NCBI GenBank assembly: GCA_031254795.1
Contig: JAIRTS010000229.1
Location: forward strand, 1-26,549
Source of the DNA: Treponema sp.
Lineage (GTDB): Bacteria; Spirochaetota; Spirochaetia; Treponematales; Breznakiellaceae
Direction: 5' to 3'
Length of the DNA stretch: 26,549 nucleotides
Shown here: positions 8,510 through 16,120 of the stretch, in pieces
How the letters are laid out: each line of letters begins with the position of its first letter
Position numbering within the stretch: position 1 is the stretch's first letter
The notes under the pieces: generated by a model
The model's database searches: none
The model's input: only the letters and a program-made list of their open reading frames with translations
Told to the model about the DNA's origin: nothing
Translations under genes and position numbers: made by a program

Positions 8510-9960
8510 GCTTCCCGAATCTCCTTGCCGATTTTTCGCGCCAATCGCAGGAAAGGCGGCGTTGCGGCTATAAGCCCCAGCGCAATCAGTATTTTCCACA
8601 GATTCGCTTCCATCCATTGTTTGCGGAAAAACTGAAACGCCTTGCCGTAACCGATATAGTACCGCTTGAGCTTGTAATACCTCATGGCTTTTTGATATTC
8701 ACCCTGGCGCAACGCCGCCCGTCCTATGCCTATGTATGCGAGGTCGTAGTTGCCGTTCATCTTGAGAACCTCCTCCCACTTTTCAGCGGACGCCTCGTAG
8801 CGCCCCGCGTGGTACTCGCTTAGCGCCTCGTTTATGGCTGCGCCGTAGCGGGTCAGGTCAAAGCGGGTGAGGGCGCCGGTTCTTGAATCGAGCGCGAACA
8901 GCGAGTAGCCCAGCTTTTCAAGAGCCACAGGCTGCATGAAGTACCCTTCGCGGTTGCCAACGCCGCCAAAAGCGTACAGCAAATTTCCTTGAAAGTCGTA
9001 AAGGAAAACGCGTCCCCGCGCCATGTCAAAGCAGGCGTAGGAATCATTGTCCAGCGCCGCCACATCTATAAACTTCGAACGTCCCACTATGCCGCCGGCG
9101 TTGCCGTAAACCAAATCGCCTTTTGGATCTTCATACCCGTTCCGGATCAGTATATCCTGTCCCATCGCGTTAAGCCGTCTCACCGGATCAGTTTGTCCGC
9201 TGGCATTTGTCACGTAGATGAAACCGTCCCGGTCAAGACAGAGGTTGTTGTATTCGGTGGGAATAAAGAGATCCATTCTCGCCCGTTGCGCTTGTGTTGA
9301 AATGAGCTTCCACGCATAATCGACTATATTCACCTTAACCTTGTTGGCTCCCATATAGCCCACAAAAACGCCTTGACTGTCAAACTCCATAAGCCCCTTG
9401 TTGACGTTCCGCGCCTGTACAAAAACGCGCCCCGCAAAATCCACGACAAGTTTCGTGGGCAGAAAGTCAGACGACACGCCGACGCTCTCGTCTTCCGGCT
9501 TTACTATAGAAGAAACATAGTTCCAGTCTTTATCAAGACACAACACTCGCTGATTGTTGGTGTCGGTTATGTATATCTCTCCGTAGGCGGTTTCAAAAAT
9601 ATCCATAGGATAATCAAAGGCGCTCTCCTCCCCGTCTATCACCACCGAGGAGACAACCGCCAACACCTCATACCCACTGCGTCCTTTCGCGCCAATGACG
9701 ACTATTCTGTTGTTGCCCGAATCGCAGACATAGATCTTTTCATCCTTGATAAAAAGCCCCTGGGGATCGCGGAAATTGCCCACGCCGAGAGACGCCCCTA
9801 TAATGTACGCGCTCACCGTGTAGGCGTCCGGGGAAGCCGCCTGCTCATTCCAAAAATCGTAATTGTACGTGTAGTTCGAAGGCTCCGCGAAAACAGCGGC
9901 GCTTGCCGCTAAACCGCACAAAATAAAAAAACGTTTGGCATATAGAGTCACTGGTTTCAT
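8506..9960 (-). CDS. Exported NHL-repeat/TPR protein with C-terminal membrane anchor
   Basis: A 484-aa protein with a cleavable signal peptide (AAVFA|EPS near residue 25). Residues about 60-340 carry NHL-like beta-propeller repeats: repeated FRDPQGLFIKDEKIYVCDSGNNRIV, FDYPMDIFETAYGEIYITDTNNQRV and similar units with the DSGNNR/DTNNQR signature. Residues about 370-440 look like two to three TPR helices (EALSEYHAGRYEASAEKWEE, AYIGIGRAALRQGEYQKAM). A single hydrophobic helix near 450-470 followed by basic residues (RLARKIGKEIRE) would anchor it with the propeller outside the cytoplasm. The start overlaps the upstream permease stop as ATGA, as does its own stop with yip1. It may scaffold the transporter or the DUF5696 lipoprotein, or sense glycans. 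No catalytic motif was recognised. Confidence 0.8.
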   Translation of the reverse strand: MKPVTLYAKRFFILCGLAASAAVFAEPSNYTYNYDFWNEQAASPDAYTVSAYIIGASLGVGNFRDPQGLFIKDEKIYVCDSGNNRIVVIGAKGRSGYEVLAVVSSVVIDGEESAFDYPMDIFETAYGEIYITDTNNQRVLCLDKDWNYVSSIVKPEDESVGVSSDFLPTKLVVDFAGRVFVQARNVNKGLMEFDSQGVFVGYMGANKVKVNIVDYAWKLISTQAQRARMDLFIPTEYNNLCLDRDGFIYVTNASGQTDPVRRLNAMGQDILIRNGYEDPKGDLVYGNAGGIVGRSKFIDVAALDNDSYACFDMARGRVFLYDFQGNLLYAFGGVGNREGYFMQPVALEKLGYSLFALDSRTGALTRFDLTRYGAAINEALSEYHAGRYEASAEKWEEVLKMNGNYDLAYIGIGRAALRQGEYQKAMRYYKLKRYYIGYGKAFQFFRKQWMEANLWKILIALGLIAATPPFLRLARKIGKEIREA

Positions 9961-10853
9961 TCTTTTATCCCCGAACTGGCCATGGTTTGTATGACATTGC
10001 CCTGGGCAAAGACAAATAATAACAGCGGCACGATCATAACGAAAAGCGTAACCGCCGCCCCCACCCCGGCGCGGGCTACGCCGCCTGAAATGATTTGCCC
10101 CAAGGCGTACGGCAACGTTTTAAGCTGCTCTGAATAGATGAAGTTCGACGCTCTGGCGTTCCACAGGCTTTGAACCGAAAAAATCATCACGGTAAGCCAC
10201 GCCGGTTTAATCATTGGGAAAATGATTTGAATAAAGATGCGCCATTCTCGCGCGCCGTCAACTTTCGCGGCGTCAAGCAGCGCGTCTGGTATGGTGTCGA
10301 TAAACTGTTTTAACAGGAAGAATCCCATCGGCATGGCGATGGCGGGCGCAATGACTGCGAGATAGGTGTCAACCCAGCCGAGCCCAGTCATAATGAGGTA
10401 GTTGGGAATTGCCGTTACATAGCCGGAAAACATGAGCGTTGTTACGACGAGAGCGAAAAACAAGCGGCCTCCGGGAAAAGGGTACTTGGACACGACATAG
10501 GCTCCCATAGACGCCGCTATGATAAGCCCCGCGGTTCCCATAGCGGTCACAAACACCGTATTAAAGATATAGCGGGAAAACGTAACCCACGACTTGCTCA
10601 TTATAATGAAGAGATCCTGAAAATTATTGAGCGTAGGCTGCCGCACAAAGAGCTTGGGCGGAAAAAGGAATATTTCGTTTAATGGCTTAAAAGCGTTGTT
10701 AATGGCATATACCAAAGGGTACGCGAAAAAAAGTCCGAAGATCGCAAGAATCACGAAGATGAACACGTCGCCGCCAAAGGAACGGTTAAGCCCGCGTGAG
10801 CCGCCTTTCCTTCGTTTTTTCAGTTTTTTCTTTTTCTTCTCTGTATCACCCAT
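9957..10853 (-). CDS. Carbohydrate ABC transporter permease, MalG type (first pair)
   Basis: An inner-membrane permease of 298 aa. It opens with a very basic cytoplasmic tail (a lysine run near residues 6-15), then six membrane spans beginning near residue 30. It carries the EAA loop ALLDAAKVDGAREWRIF followed by IIFPMIKPAW for ATPase docking, and ends in a short hydrophilic tail (MASSGIKE). ATG 10853 has AAGGGGG 5 nt before it. It follows the MalF-type permease by 10 nt and overlaps the NHL/TPR gene by 4 nt, so it belongs to one translation-coupled set. It should pair with the 310-aa permease and receive substrate from the 977-aa binding protein. Confidence 0.9.
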   Translation of the reverse strand: MGDTEKKKKKLKKRRKGGSRGLNRSFGGDVFIFVILAIFGLFFAYPLVYAINNAFKPLNEIFLFPPKLFVRQPTLNNFQDLFIIMSKSWVTFSRYIFNTVFVTAMGTAGLIIAASMGAYVVSKYPFPGGRLFFALVVTTLMFSGYVTAIPNYLIMTGLGWVDTYLAVIAPAIAMPMGFFLLKQFIDTIPDALLDAAKVDGAREWRIFIQIIFPMIKPAWLTVMIFSVQSLWNARASNFIYSEQLKTLPYALGQIISGGVARAGVGAAVTLFVMIVPLLLFVFAQGNVIQTMASSGIKE

Positions 10854-10863
10854 CGCGTCCCCC

Positions 10864-11796
10864 TTAGGTTCCCATCCGGCGCAACATCTTTTGGATGATG
10901 GAGTTGCACAGAATCATCATCAAAAACAGCAGCGTTGCGATTGCGGAGGCGTAACCCATCTCAAAACGAATGGAGCCGTAGTCTACAAGGTGGTTTACCA
11001 CGGTATGCACCGCGTAGTCGGTGCTTGGAAAGCCCGCGAGCGCCGTCGTTACGTCAGCCACGCCGAAAGATTGGGTGATAGCCATGACCGCGCCAAACAT
11101 AAGCATGCCCTTCATGTTAGGCAACGTAATGTACCATAGTTCCTGCCAGCGATTTTTAATGCCGTCAACAAGCCCAGCTTCGTAGAGCGTCTCGTCGATG
11201 GTCGAAAGTCCGGCGATAAACGCCAAAAAACCAGTGCCTAAACTCATCCATAATATTACGATAAGCACCACAGGCATCATGTAATTGGGATCGGTGAGCC
11301 ACAGAACCGGCTGATCGAGCAACCCCAGATGCAATAACAGTCCGTTTATATAGCCATAGGCGTCGCCTGAAAAAATAATCGCCCAGATCATGTAGACCGA
11401 TCCGGAAATGGATGGCGCGTAAAAAACCAGAGTCACCACAGCCCGGACATACCGGGGAAGCTCGTGAATGAACCATGCGAAGAGGAAGGACGCCATATAA
11501 CCGATGGGACAGGTGATAAGCGCCATAACAAACGTGTTTTTCATAGCCGTAAGAAACACATCGTCCCCCAGAAGCAGATTGATGTAGTTGCGCAGTCCGA
11601 TGAATTTCGGCGGCTCAAGGATATTGTAATAGGTAAAACTGTATAAGATCGAAAGCGCCAAAGGCGCTATATAGAACAAAAAGAACGCTATGCCATAGGG
11701 CGCGAGGAAAAGATAGCATATCTTAAACTTCGCCATCTTTTCTGACAGAGAAATGGAAGCATTTTGTTTTTGCGTCACGTAATTTCTAAAACTCAT
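10864..11796 (-). CDS. Sugar ABC transporter permease, MalF type (first pair)
   Basis: An inner-membrane permease of 310 aa. The first span is YLFLAPYGIAFFLFYIAPL near residues 28-50. Further spans and the EAA loop (ETLYEAGLVDGIKNRWQELW followed by ITLPNMKGM) are clear. ATG 11796 has AGGGGA at a good distance, 9 nt after the stop of the binding-protein gene. With the MalG-type gene it makes the first of two permease pairs in the cassette. The two pairs differ clearly in sequence, so they are not a recent duplication. The sugar carried is not evident from the sequence. Confidence 0.9.
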   Translation of the reverse strand: MSFRNYVTQKQNASISLSEKMAKFKICYLFLAPYGIAFFLFYIAPLALSILYSFTYYNILEPPKFIGLRNYINLLLGDDVFLTAMKNTFVMALITCPIGYMASFLFAWFIHELPRYVRAVVTLVFYAPSISGSVYMIWAIIFSGDAYGYINGLLLHLGLLDQPVLWLTDPNYMMPVVLIVILWMSLGTGFLAFIAGLSTIDETLYEAGLVDGIKNRWQELWYITLPNMKGMLMFGAVMAITQSFGVADVTTALAGFPSTDYAVHTVVNHLVDYGSIRFEMGYASAIATLLFLMMILCNSIIQKMLRRMGT

Positions 11797-11805
11797 GTTT
11801 TTCCC

Positions 11806-14739
11806 CTATTCAAGACCGAATTCCTTTCTTTTCTTTATCAATTCATCATTGATGAGCATGCTGTAATCAAGCAAAGTTTCCCTGGTGTCCTCGCCCTCAT
11901 TGATGACGCGGCGGACGGCGTTGGTGATATGCCGGCTCACATAGTAGCCGCCCGGCGCTTCCGGCGTACCCACTGTCCACGAACGTTGCTCGCGCAACAC
12001 GGTCATTTCTTCCGAACCCCACGAAAGCCGTGTAAAGGCCTCGTAGTTTGCCGTAGGGTACCGCGCCGCCGCGCCCATGACGCTCTCCAACTCTCGCCCA
12101 AAGCGCAACTGGGTGTCCGCGCTGACCCACCATTTGAGGAATACCCACGCGAGATCGGGATTTTTGGCGTTGGAGAAAATCATCGACGCCAGCGTGCCGG
12201 TCGGCACTGAACGGTCTATGGTTCCATCAGTTTTTTTAAGACCGGGCATACGGGCGAACCCCCACAGCCCCCGTATCTCAGGGGCGAAAACTTCCAATGT
12301 ATTGAAGTTCGTGTAATCGGCGAACGCCAGAGGCATCTCGCCGGTACGGAAGCGGTTCACAAAGTCGAATACCGTAGGCGTCTTGTAATGGGTGAAAAAC
12401 TTGGTGTACACATCAAACGCCTCAATCGCCGTCTCGCTGTCAAGAAGGGTGCGGGAGCCGTTCTCATTGTAAAGAGAGCCATGCCGTTGATAAAGATGAG
12501 CCAGAAAATTCGAGAAGTCAATGGATGTCTGTACCGTCGTTGCCACCGAAGGGATGCCCACATTCATGCTGTTCTTCTGGATGACCGGCAATATCCTTAT
12601 TAAATCATCCCATGTATCGGGAATTTTGATCCCCAGTTCTTCAAAAATGTCTTTGCGATAAAACATGACGTGGAAGTACTGGGTTTCCGGCAGTCCATAT
12701 ACGCCGCCCGCGTAACGGAAAGGCACGAAAACGCTGTCGTCAAACTGCTTGGCAAGCTCGGCGAACTCTTCGAATTGGGAGATATCCAGCGCGGCGTGAC
12801 GAACCGCATAGTTCACGGGATCCCCCTGCTGCACCGTAATCGCCGCGTCCGGTCCGGTTCCGGCAACCACGGCAGGCATAACCGCGTCTGCCGCCACCAG
12901 TTTTACATTCACCCTGATTCCCGTTTCAGGCGTAAAGGTGTCGTCGATCATGGACTTGAGGATGGAGCTTTGATCGCGTCCGGCGAGCATCCATACTTCA
13001 ACCACGTCATTCCCCTCGTATACATCGCCAAGGTTATTATAATCCACAAAAAAAGAGGCCAAAAAAGAAGCGATCTCATGGAAAGCCGCGGTGAAGAAAT
13101 TTTCTTTTACGCGGGGCAGTTTCGCTTCCGCCGCGCTGATCACAAGGTAATCAATATCAAGCTGGGACTGGGCGAGGGCTATAAGACTGTCGCCCAGGGC
13201 GCTGATATTATTCTTGAAGTTGACCAGCGTACGAGGTATCTTGTCAGGGCGCCGCGCGAAAACTTCAAGTTGCCGCGCCAGAATCAGGGCAGCCGCAGAT
13301 TGGGAACTGCGCTCCCCGGAATAGGACGTTAAATCGTCAACCAGCTTGTAGAGTATCCGGCTTTCCAGTTCCATTGCCGTAACAACCTCAGGATAGACAA
13401 CATCCACGCGGTAATCCCGGTATATATCAGGCTCCGGGCCGGTTAACACCAAAATCTTGCGGTAAATTTCGTTGAGGCGGAACACGCTTTCTTCCATAGT
13501 ATTCAACATGCCCCCCATTTCGCCGAGGGTAGCTTGCAACCGGAAGGTATGTTCGCCTTTGGTCAGGGGAAAATACATCTCATCGCCGGATCCGTCTTGA
13601 AAACCGGCAAGTCTCCACTTGTTGTCGTAGCGGAAGGCCGCGGCGGCGACTTCCCTGCACGGGATTTCCCCATCTATCAATATGGAACGACTCGACACAA
13701 AACCGCGATTGTAGTTCTGCCTCGACTTGACGGCAAAGCGGTACAATCCGTCTTCGGGAACCGCAAAATCCCATTCTATCCATTGGCCGGACACGCGCCA
13801 ACTCTGCCCGCCAATCATGTTTAGTTTGATTTTCGCCACACTGGCAGGCTCTGTCGCTCCAGAAGACCGGTCATACACGGCGTATAACGACGGATCGGAA
13901 CGGCGTTGGGCTTCTTCCCCTTGAATCTTCGCCATAAAAGACGGATCCGTATTCCTGAACCGCGCCGCGTCAAATGACGCGATGTATTCGCGATAGCTTT
14001 TCGCCTTTTCCACCGGCGTCAGCGTCAAGGAACGGATGGCCATCGGCTCATTAACGCCTTCTATTCTTATAACGTTGTCCCCCTCCGCAAAGTGGAAAAC
14101 GTACGGCTCAATGATATAGCCAAGTGGGTCTTTGAACCACTCAGTCTCCCAACGGGGTTTTTCAATCTGGGTTGGGCGCAGCTCGTTGCCCTGGTTGTCA
14201 ACACGTACGCCCTCACCGGCGTCACCCCAGACGCGCTGAAACACAAGCTGTTCCGCTCCCAAAAAAGGCGTTTGTCCGTTAATTTTGAAGTTGCGCTCAA
14301 TGGCAATGCCCCGCGAATCCAGCGGGAAGTACTCAAGGCGGATGTTGTAAAGCGAGGCTTTGTCCAGAGTGACGATGTATTCCACAAAGCTCCGTTCCTC
14401 AGTGCGGAGCGCACGCGCCTCGCCCGCAAAGCCGGCAAGCTCGGCGACGCCTTCCGCGGCGGTGTAGGCGAAAAGGTCTATGGAGAGCTTTTCGCTCCCT
14501 GATGGAACCGCCGCATGCCGCTCAAGGTAACGGGTATAGGTGTTGCCTCGTCCTATGTCCCCGCCCCTCAGATCGAGTCCTTCGTATTTTTCGGCGAAGC
14601 CTCTGTCATCGCCACACGCGGCGAGAAAAAGGCACAGAGCCGCCGTAACGACAGCGCCAATCAGAGCGGCGTTGCCGGTCATAACCGCGCCCTTTTCGCG
14701 TTGTTGATTGTTCTGTCTATTGTAATCGCCTGTCTTCAT
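11806..14739 (-). CDS. Large lipoprotein fusing beta-sandwich modules to a sugar-binding protein
   Basis: A 977-aa lipoprotein with lipobox LAAC (C42 counting from ATG 14739). An internal ATG at 14682 has AAAAGGG 7 nt upstream and would leave C23, but its n-region lacks basic residues, so the start is unresolved. Residues 60-240 and 300-420 look like two beta-sandwich carbohydrate-binding-like units (each ends in a strand such as NVIRIEGV or HTFRLQATL). Residues 440-560 are mostly helical. Residues 577-977 form a complete family 1 solute-binding protein (VWMLAGRD, GTGPDAAITVQQGDP, YGLPETQYFHVMFYRKDIF, a helical C-terminus). A usual binding protein has about 400-450 aa, so the extra 530 residues are notable. 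It heads the transporter cassette and likely captures polymer or long oligosaccharide before transfer to the first permease pair. Confidence 0.82.
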   Translation of the reverse strand: MKTGDYNRQNNQQREKGAVMTGNAALIGAVVTAALCLFLAACGDDRGFAEKYEGLDLRGGDIGRGNTYTRYLERHAAVPSGSEKLSIDLFAYTAAEGVAELAGFAGEARALRTEERSFVEYIVTLDKASLYNIRLEYFPLDSRGIAIERNFKINGQTPFLGAEQLVFQRVWGDAGEGVRVDNQGNELRPTQIEKPRWETEWFKDPLGYIIEPYVFHFAEGDNVIRIEGVNEPMAIRSLTLTPVEKAKSYREYIASFDAARFRNTDPSFMAKIQGEEAQRRSDPSLYAVYDRSSGATEPASVAKIKLNMIGGQSWRVSGQWIEWDFAVPEDGLYRFAVKSRQNYNRGFVSSRSILIDGEIPCREVAAAAFRYDNKWRLAGFQDGSGDEMYFPLTKGEHTFRLQATLGEMGGMLNTMEESVFRLNEIYRKILVLTGPEPDIYRDYRVDVVYPEVVTAMELESRILYKLVDDLTSYSGERSSQSAAALILARQLEVFARRPDKIPRTLVNFKNNISALGDSLIALAQSQLDIDYLVISAAEAKLPRVKENFFTAAFHEIASFLASFFVDYNNLGDVYEGNDVVEVWMLAGRDQSSILKSMIDDTFTPETGIRVNVKLVAADAVMPAVVAGTGPDAAITVQQGDPVNYAVRHAALDISQFEEFAELAKQFDDSVFVPFRYAGGVYGLPETQYFHVMFYRKDIFEELGIKIPDTWDDLIRILPVIQKNSMNVGIPSVATTVQTSIDFSNFLAHLYQRHGSLYNENGSRTLLDSETAIEAFDVYTKFFTHYKTPTVFDFVNRFRTGEMPLAFADYTNFNTLEVFAPEIRGLWGFARMPGLKKTDGTIDRSVPTGTLASMIFSNAKNPDLAWVFLKWWVSADTQLRFGRELESVMGAAARYPTANYEAFTRLSWGSEEMTVLREQRSWTVGTPEAPGGYYVSRHITNAVRRVINEGEDTRETLLDYSMLINDELIKKRKEFGLE

Positions 14740-14786
14740 AAACCCATTCCACTCTTTGCGGAAAAACTCTCCCTTTGCGTGGCTTT

Positions 14787-14815
14787 GCGCGGCTTTACGC
14801 GACGCAAAGCCGCGC
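14787..14815. repeat. 10-bp inverted repeat after the esterase gene
   Basis: GCGCGGCTTT (14787-14796) pairs with AAAGCCGCGC (14806-14815) around 9 nt. It begins 2 nt past the SGNH esterase stop and about 50 nt before the 977-aa binding-protein gene. There is no T tract. It may be a weak terminator, an mRNA-stabilising hairpin between the enzyme and transporter parts of the locus, or a REP-like element. Confidence 0.4.
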
Positions 14816-14817
14816 CG

Positions 14818-16053
14818 CTATTGATCGGTGCAGATGACGCCTATCACGCTGATCGCCGCCCCTTCCCTGCCCCCCGCATTCACGCCAAGCCTCAGGATGT
14901 ACTCTTTTCCCGCTTCAAGGTTGTCGGCGATTTCGGCGTAGGCGTATCCGTAATAGCCGTTGCGGTAACTTACGTAGGAGTTGATCGTCGTCCGCTTGTC
15001 AATCCCTTCGATCCACGCCACGCCGTTGCGGAACTGATCGCTCTCAATGAAAAGCACGCCCACGGACTTGCCCGTCACCTTGACGGCAAGCTCCGCTTTG
15101 GGATCGTCCGTTGTCCAGCCGATGAGATCCTCGCCGCCGCGCCTTTTCCATTCGTCGGGAAGAACCGCCTTTTTTGCGATCCAGCCGGAAGACTCGATGT
15201 CAGAGACAAGAAATTCAGAGTCCTCTCCGCCAATAAGCCGTACATTCTGGAATTCGGCGGACACAAGAGGTTGCGGCAGAGTCGTGTCGATAGAAGCAAT
15301 TTCAGAAGGCGAAGCGTTCCAAACAGCGTCAAGATAACGGATGACGCCTGCGGCGATGTTGGCGTGTCCCTCGTTGTTCGGATGAATGGTCTCGCCGCCG
15401 GTGAAGTACCGATCCCAGTCCGCGAGTTTCACCCAATCCGCCCAGACAAGCGTGGGCAATCCGTAATGATCGCCGATTTTTTCCTGATCAACGCGGGCGC
15501 TCTTGTTGGGATTGGCTTTTTCATTCACCGCAAGAAGGATGACGGCGCGTTCTGAATCGTTGAGCAACTGCCGCAACACCCCTTCGTAGGAGCGTCGCCG
15601 CACCCGCGCGTTGAGCCATTGGTCGTTCATGGCAAATTCCACAAACACCACGTCCGGATCATACGCAAGCGCGTGATCCTTGACGCGGATCGAACCAAAG
15701 GCGGAATCTGTCCCGCTTACGCCGGAATTGCGGTAATTGACCTTGCCGCCTGTTTCTTTGGCTTTCGCCTGCCACCACTGGTTGACAAGTCCAGACCAGC
15801 CCGCCGAAGCCGCGGGAACGGCCTGGTGGCCTGTTGTAATGGAGCCGCCTATGGACACCACGGAAATCGTCCCGCCCTGACGGAGCTTTGTCATAGCCTG
15901 TTGAAGGCGGGGATTGTCAAGCGTCATTCTCAACCCGGGAAGATCGCCGCTGGTGGCGCACCCGCCCAACAAAATGGCGCCGCATATCGCGCCGCATATC
16001 GCGCAACATACCGCGACAGAACGCGCCCATTGTTTCATTTGTTTCGCCGTCAT
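14818..16053 (-). CDS. SGNH/GDSL-type esterase lipoprotein with C-terminal beta domain
   Basis: A lipoprotein of 411 aa, predicted to remove O-acetyl groups from polysaccharide. Lipobox LGGC gives C32. Block I is SIGGSITTG with Ser71, the GGSIT variant of GDSL; block II is NSGVSGTDS (G111, G114); block III is FAMND (N143); block V is ETIHPNNEGH with H224. The residue three before the His is Glu221, where SGNH enzymes usually have Asp. Residues about 265-411 form a beta-rich domain like a CBM35-type jelly roll. From family knowledge, SGNH plus CBM35 is the layout of CE17 acetylmannan esterases, which fits the two mannanases nearby; this assignment is inference. I chose ATG 16053 over ATG 16059, because AAGGAG is 7 nt before the former and only 1 nt before the latter. 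Confidence 0.8.
   Translation of the reverse strand: MTAKQMKQWARSVAVCCAICGAICGAILLGGCATSGDLPGLRMTLDNPRLQQAMTKLRQGGTISVVSIGGSITTGHQAVPAASAGWSGLVNQWWQAKAKETGGKVNYRNSGVSGTDSAFGSIRVKDHALAYDPDVVFVEFAMNDQWLNARVRRRSYEGVLRQLLNDSERAVILLAVNEKANPNKSARVDQEKIGDHYGLPTLVWADWVKLADWDRYFTGGETIHPNNEGHANIAAGVIRYLDAVWNASPSEIASIDTTLPQPLVSAEFQNVRLIGGEDSEFLVSDIESSGWIAKKAVLPDEWKRRGGEDLIGWTTDDPKAELAVKVTGKSVGVLFIESDQFRNGVAWIEGIDKRTTINSYVSYRNGYYGYAYAEIADNLEAGKEYILRLGVNAGGREGAAISVIGVICTDQ
15974..16009. repeat. Three 12-nt repeats in the esterase signal peptide
   Basis: Units ATGGCGCCGCAT, ATCGCGCCGCAT and ATCGCGCAACAT lie end to end. In frame they encode the repeated CGAI stretch of the signal peptide. The core CGCGCCGC also occurs three times at exact 12-bp spacing at 23051-23082. 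Confidence 0.6.
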
Positions 16054-16120
16054 CTCCATTCTCCTTTTTTTTCCTTGCTTGAAGCGCCGCGATTTTTTTT
16101 GGGATCGCGTTCAATCGCGT

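Noticed and set aside
8510..8617. 36-residue N-terminal extension of the Yip1 protein
   Set aside because: It would overlap the NHL/TPR gene deeply; ATG 8509 gives an ATGA overlap with a good ribosome site.
14515..15555. 346-aa open frame on the plus strand
   Set aside because: It is antisense to the SGNH esterase gene, a shadow of GC-rich codon use.
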